Part shown: positions 8,161-10,448 of the stretch, piece by piece | How positions within the stretch are numbered: position 1 is the stretch's first letter | Layout of the letters: each line of letters starts with the position of its first letter | Assembly (NCBI GenBank): GCA_023419095.1 | Contig: JAEZYN010000060.1 | Location: 1-10,448, forward strand | Direction of reading: 5' to 3' | Origin: Bacteroidota bacterium | GTDB taxonomy: Bacteria > Bacteroidota > Bacteroidia > Flavobacteriales > Weeksellaceae | DNA: 10,448 bases | Notes under the pieces: generated by a model | Told to the model about the DNA's origin: nothing | The model's database searches: none | What the model saw: the letters and a program-made list of their open reading frames with translations, nothing else | Made by a program: the position numbers and the translations under genes

Positions 8161-10056
8161 ATGATCAGAAAAATTATTGCTCTGTCCGCATTTACCGCCT
8201 CCATCGCTGTGGGCGCGCAGAATATACATACCGTAGTGAAGGGTGATAACGCCTACAATATTTCAAAAAAATACGGCATCAGCACCGAAGAACTATACCG
8301 CATGAATCCCAAAGTTCAGGACGGTAAGATCAATATCGGTGAAGTTTTAGTCGTGGGAAGATCGAGCGGCTCAAAACCTGCGGCGAAGCAGTCTGAGAAG
8401 CTTGGCAAGATTGTCATTCAGCCTAAACAGACTATTTATGGTCTCACAAAACAATATAAGATTTCGGAAGCTGACCTTCGTGCGCTGAATCCAAACCTGG
8501 ATTCAAATATGAAAATCGGTGACGAAGTGACATTACCGCTCGCTGCCATAAACAGCTATGGCGGAAATCAGGTGGTTGCATCCCAAACTTCAGCGCCCGA
8601 AACATCGGACGCAGTAGAGAAAACGGACTTGCCAAATGCCGATGATACTTATGTGGTGCAGCCAAAGGATAATTATTATAAACTCACACGGAAATTTAAC
8701 CTGACCCAAAGCGAACTTTTTGCCATGAATCCTGGGTTAGAGGAAAAAGGCTTGCAGCCTGGAGATTCCATCATCGTGAGAGACAGCGTGAAAACTTCAG
8801 CACCGGCTGCAACAGCTATTGAAACCATCGATACGCCGACTCCGGCACCCAATACGTACAGTACAACTTCCACCTCTGATGATTACGTGACATATACCGT
8901 TCAGAGCGGCGATACGGTTTTTGGAATTTTAAATAAATTCGGTATCGGTCTCGATGAGCTGCTTACGCTTAATCCGAACCTTTCTTCCGGTCTGAAAGCC
9001 GGTATGGTTTTAAAGATTAAAAAATTAGACGCGGGATACGTGAAAAAATCCGGAGACGCCCTGAATGTGGTGATTATGCTGCCATTTGGGTTTGACACCA
9101 ATGATACTAAATTCCGTACACTCTCGCTCGATTTTCTTTCAGGTGCCAAACTCGCCATTGAACGCAACGCGGCCAGCGGCCAAAAACTGGATGTGAAGGT
9201 GATCGATGCTGGCAACGAAGGCAGCTTCAAGAATTCTTTGACCCAGATTAATTCAGATAATACCGACCTGATCATCGGACCATTTTTTAAATCAAGTGTA
9301 TTGCAGGTTTTAGATTATGTGAAAACCAATAAAATCCCGGTTGTGGCGCCATTTGCGAACAGCGATGATTTGTTGAAATATGAAAACCTTATCCTTATAG
9401 AAACCAACAAGTTGGTGTATGCAGACCGCATTGTGAAGGAGGTGAAAGACGTTTATTCGGATCAGAAAATCTACATCGTAGCTGATGACGACAAATCGAA
9501 CGCGAATTATTTAAAATCAAACCTTGAAAAAACACTGAAGAACGCAAATGTTGTAATCGTGAATTCAGGTTCGGAGATCCAGCTCGATAAAAATATGATG
9601 ACGGGTCAGTCTGCACCGGTAATTGCGGTTTTGGCCAGTGACAGCGACTCGGATGGTGATGCTTTTGCGAACAGAATGATCGCTTTATCTAAAGAAGTGA
9701 GCAATATCAAAGCATTCAGCATGTATTATTCGCCAATATTTGAACGGAAAGTTGACGAGCTGAGCCAGGTGAATCTGGTGTATCTGATGGACCGTAAAGT
9801 AGATTCAGAAGGCAGATTCGAAAAGGAGATTCTCGAAGCTTATAAAAGCAAATACTGCAAAACGCCACCAAAATATTCAATCATCGGTTTCGATATCGTG
9901 AACGACATGCTGAGCCGCGAAAACAAAAAAGGTGAAATCTTCAAACAGATGAATAAAGTGCAGACACAGCTTGCCACAAAATTTGAGTTCGAAAAAACCC
10001 GTAACGGCGCCTATGTGAACAAGGGATACCGTGTTGTAAGACTGCTGCCCAACTAG
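8161..10056 (+). CDS. Secreted four-LysM protein with C-terminal type-1 periplasmic-binding-protein domain
   Basis: This 631-residue protein is predicted to be periplasmic and held on peptidoglycan. A signal peptide (residues 1-19, cleavage VGA before Gln20, no lipobox) is followed by four LysM modules at about 23-65, 83-127, 163-207 and 244-287. Each ends in a typical NP.L/V plus (I/L).(I/P/A)G pattern, and the fourth is the most canonical (YTVQSGDTVFGI). Thr/Ser/Pro/Ala-rich linkers separate modules 2/3 and 3/4. Residues 301 to about 625 resemble a type-1 periplasmic-binding fold of the branched-chain-amino-acid-receptor kind: LNVVIMLPFG, FLSGAKLAIE, DLIIGPFFKSSV and IPVVAPFANSDDL. No ABC permease or ATPase gene is adjacent, so a transport role is not supported. 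A wall-associated sensor or a scaffold for synthases is possible. The ATG at 8161 is preferred over an in-frame ATG at 8038, which lies inside bshC and would bury the signal peptide. fabD follows after 55 bases. Confidence 0.92.
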   Translation: MIRKIIALSAFTASIAVGAQNIHTVVKGDNAYNISKKYGISTEELYRMNPKVQDGKINIGEVLVVGRSSGSKPAAKQSEKLGKIVIQPKQTIYGLTKQYKISEADLRALNPNLDSNMKIGDEVTLPLAAINSYGGNQVVASQTSAPETSDAVEKTDLPNADDTYVVQPKDNYYKLTRKFNLTQSELFAMNPGLEEKGLQPGDSIIVRDSVKTSAPAATAIETIDTPTPAPNTYSTTSTSDDYVTYTVQSGDTVFGILNKFGIGLDELLTLNPNLSSGLKAGMVLKIKKLDAGYVKKSGDALNVVIMLPFGFDTNDTKFRTLSLDFLSGAKLAIERNAASGQKLDVKVIDAGNEGSFKNSLTQINSDNTDLIIGPFFKSSVLQVLDYVKTNKIPVVAPFANSDDLLKYENLILIETNKLVYADRIVKEVKDVYSDQKIYIVADDDKSNANYLKSNLEKTLKNANVVIVNSGSEIQLDKNMMTGQSAPVIAVLASDSDSDGDAFANRMIALSKEVSNIKAFSMYYSPIFERKVDELSQVNLVYLMDRKVDSEGRFEKEILEAYKSKYCKTPPKYSIIGFDIVNDMLSRENKKGEIFKQMNKVQTQLATKFEFEKTRNGAYVNKGYRVVRLLPN

Positions 10057-10111
10057 CCTTAGCACATTTAAAAATAACAAAAATATAACCGCACTATTCT
10101 AAATTTTCTAT

Positions 10112-10448
10112 ATGAAAGCACTTGTATTTCCTGGGCAAGGGTCACAGTTTGTGGGCATGGGCAAGGAACTTTATGATTCCCGGAAAGACATCAAAGACCT
10201 CATGGATTCTGCCAATGATATCCTGGGATTCGATATTATTTCGGTGATGTTTAAAGGTTCTGAAGAAGACCTGAAAAAGACCGAAGTAACTCAGCCATCC
10301 ATTTTTATTCATTCCGTGGCGGCTTTGAAAGCAGTGAACGGACTCGGCGCCGCAATGGTTGCCGGCCATTCCTTAGGTGAATTTTCTGCATTGGTAGCGA
10401 ATGGTGTTCTGTCTTTCGAAGACGGTCTGAAATTAGTTTCTGCGCGCG
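10112..10448 (+). CDS. fabD: Malonyl-CoA:ACP transacylase FabD (3' end cut by window)
   Basis: FabD moves the malonyl group from CoA to acyl carrier protein, supplying extender units for cytoplasmic type II fatty acid synthesis. The first 112 residues are visible and run to the window edge. MKALVFPGQGSQ at the N terminus carries the family GQGSQ motif (8-12). TQPSIF lies at 60-65. AGHSLGE (84-90) contains the nucleophilic Ser87. The last visible Arg112, in LVSAR, probably corresponds to the conserved substrate-carboxylate-binding arginine. The catalytic His lies beyond the window. The ATG at 10112 places the GQGSQ motif at its usual distance from the start. The 55-base gap from the LysM gene is A/T-rich and holds no hairpin terminator or clear TAnnTTTG element, so read-through from upstream is plausible. 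Confidence 0.96.
   Translation, partial: MKALVFPGQGSQFVGMGKELYDSRKDIKDLMDSANDILGFDIISVMFKGSEEDLKKTEVTQPSIFIHSVAALKAVNGLGAAMVAGHSLGEFSALVANGVLSFEDGLKLVSAR

Overview
The window looks like ordinary chromosomal DNA from a member of the Bacteroidota, most likely a Flavobacteriia species near Chryseobacterium/Kaistella (Weeksellaceae). The evidence is a SusC/SusD pair, a Bacteroidota-type putative porin, a bacillithiol-synthesis BshC, starts that lack Shine-Dalgarno sequences and sit in A/T-rich leaders, and two copies of the Bacteroidota -7 promoter element TAnnTTTG. The genus is inferred from protein style, not from a database search. All genes lie on the + strand.

Positions 1-4490 form a nutrient-uptake unit. 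A SusC/RagA-type TonB-dependent outer-membrane transporter, cut by the left window edge, is followed 21 bases later by its SusD lipoprotein partner. A strong GC-rich hairpin terminator closes the unit. The two products should form a lidded outer-membrane importer. No glycosidase, peptidase or regulator is visible to identify its substrate.

Positions 4491-10448 hold a second, envelope and housekeeping block. A TAnnTTTG element just past the terminator precedes an outer-membrane putative porin (Porin_10-like). Next is bshC, which joins cysteine to the bacillithiol precursor and begins with a forced TTG codon. A second TAnnTTTG element precedes a secreted protein with four LysM modules fused to a type-1 periplasmic-binding-protein domain. 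The 5' part of fabD (malonyl-CoA:ACP transacylase) runs off the right edge. Apart from the marked sites, the short gaps at 2955-2975, 6460-6536, 8124-8160 and 10057-10111 hold nothing I can identify, and no stretch over 300 bases lacks a gene.

I see no RNA genes, insertion sequences, CRISPR arrays or phage genes, and no convincing undescribed multi-gene system. The least understood parts are the LysM/type-1-PBP fusion protein, the Porin_10-like protein and the substrate of the SusCD pair.
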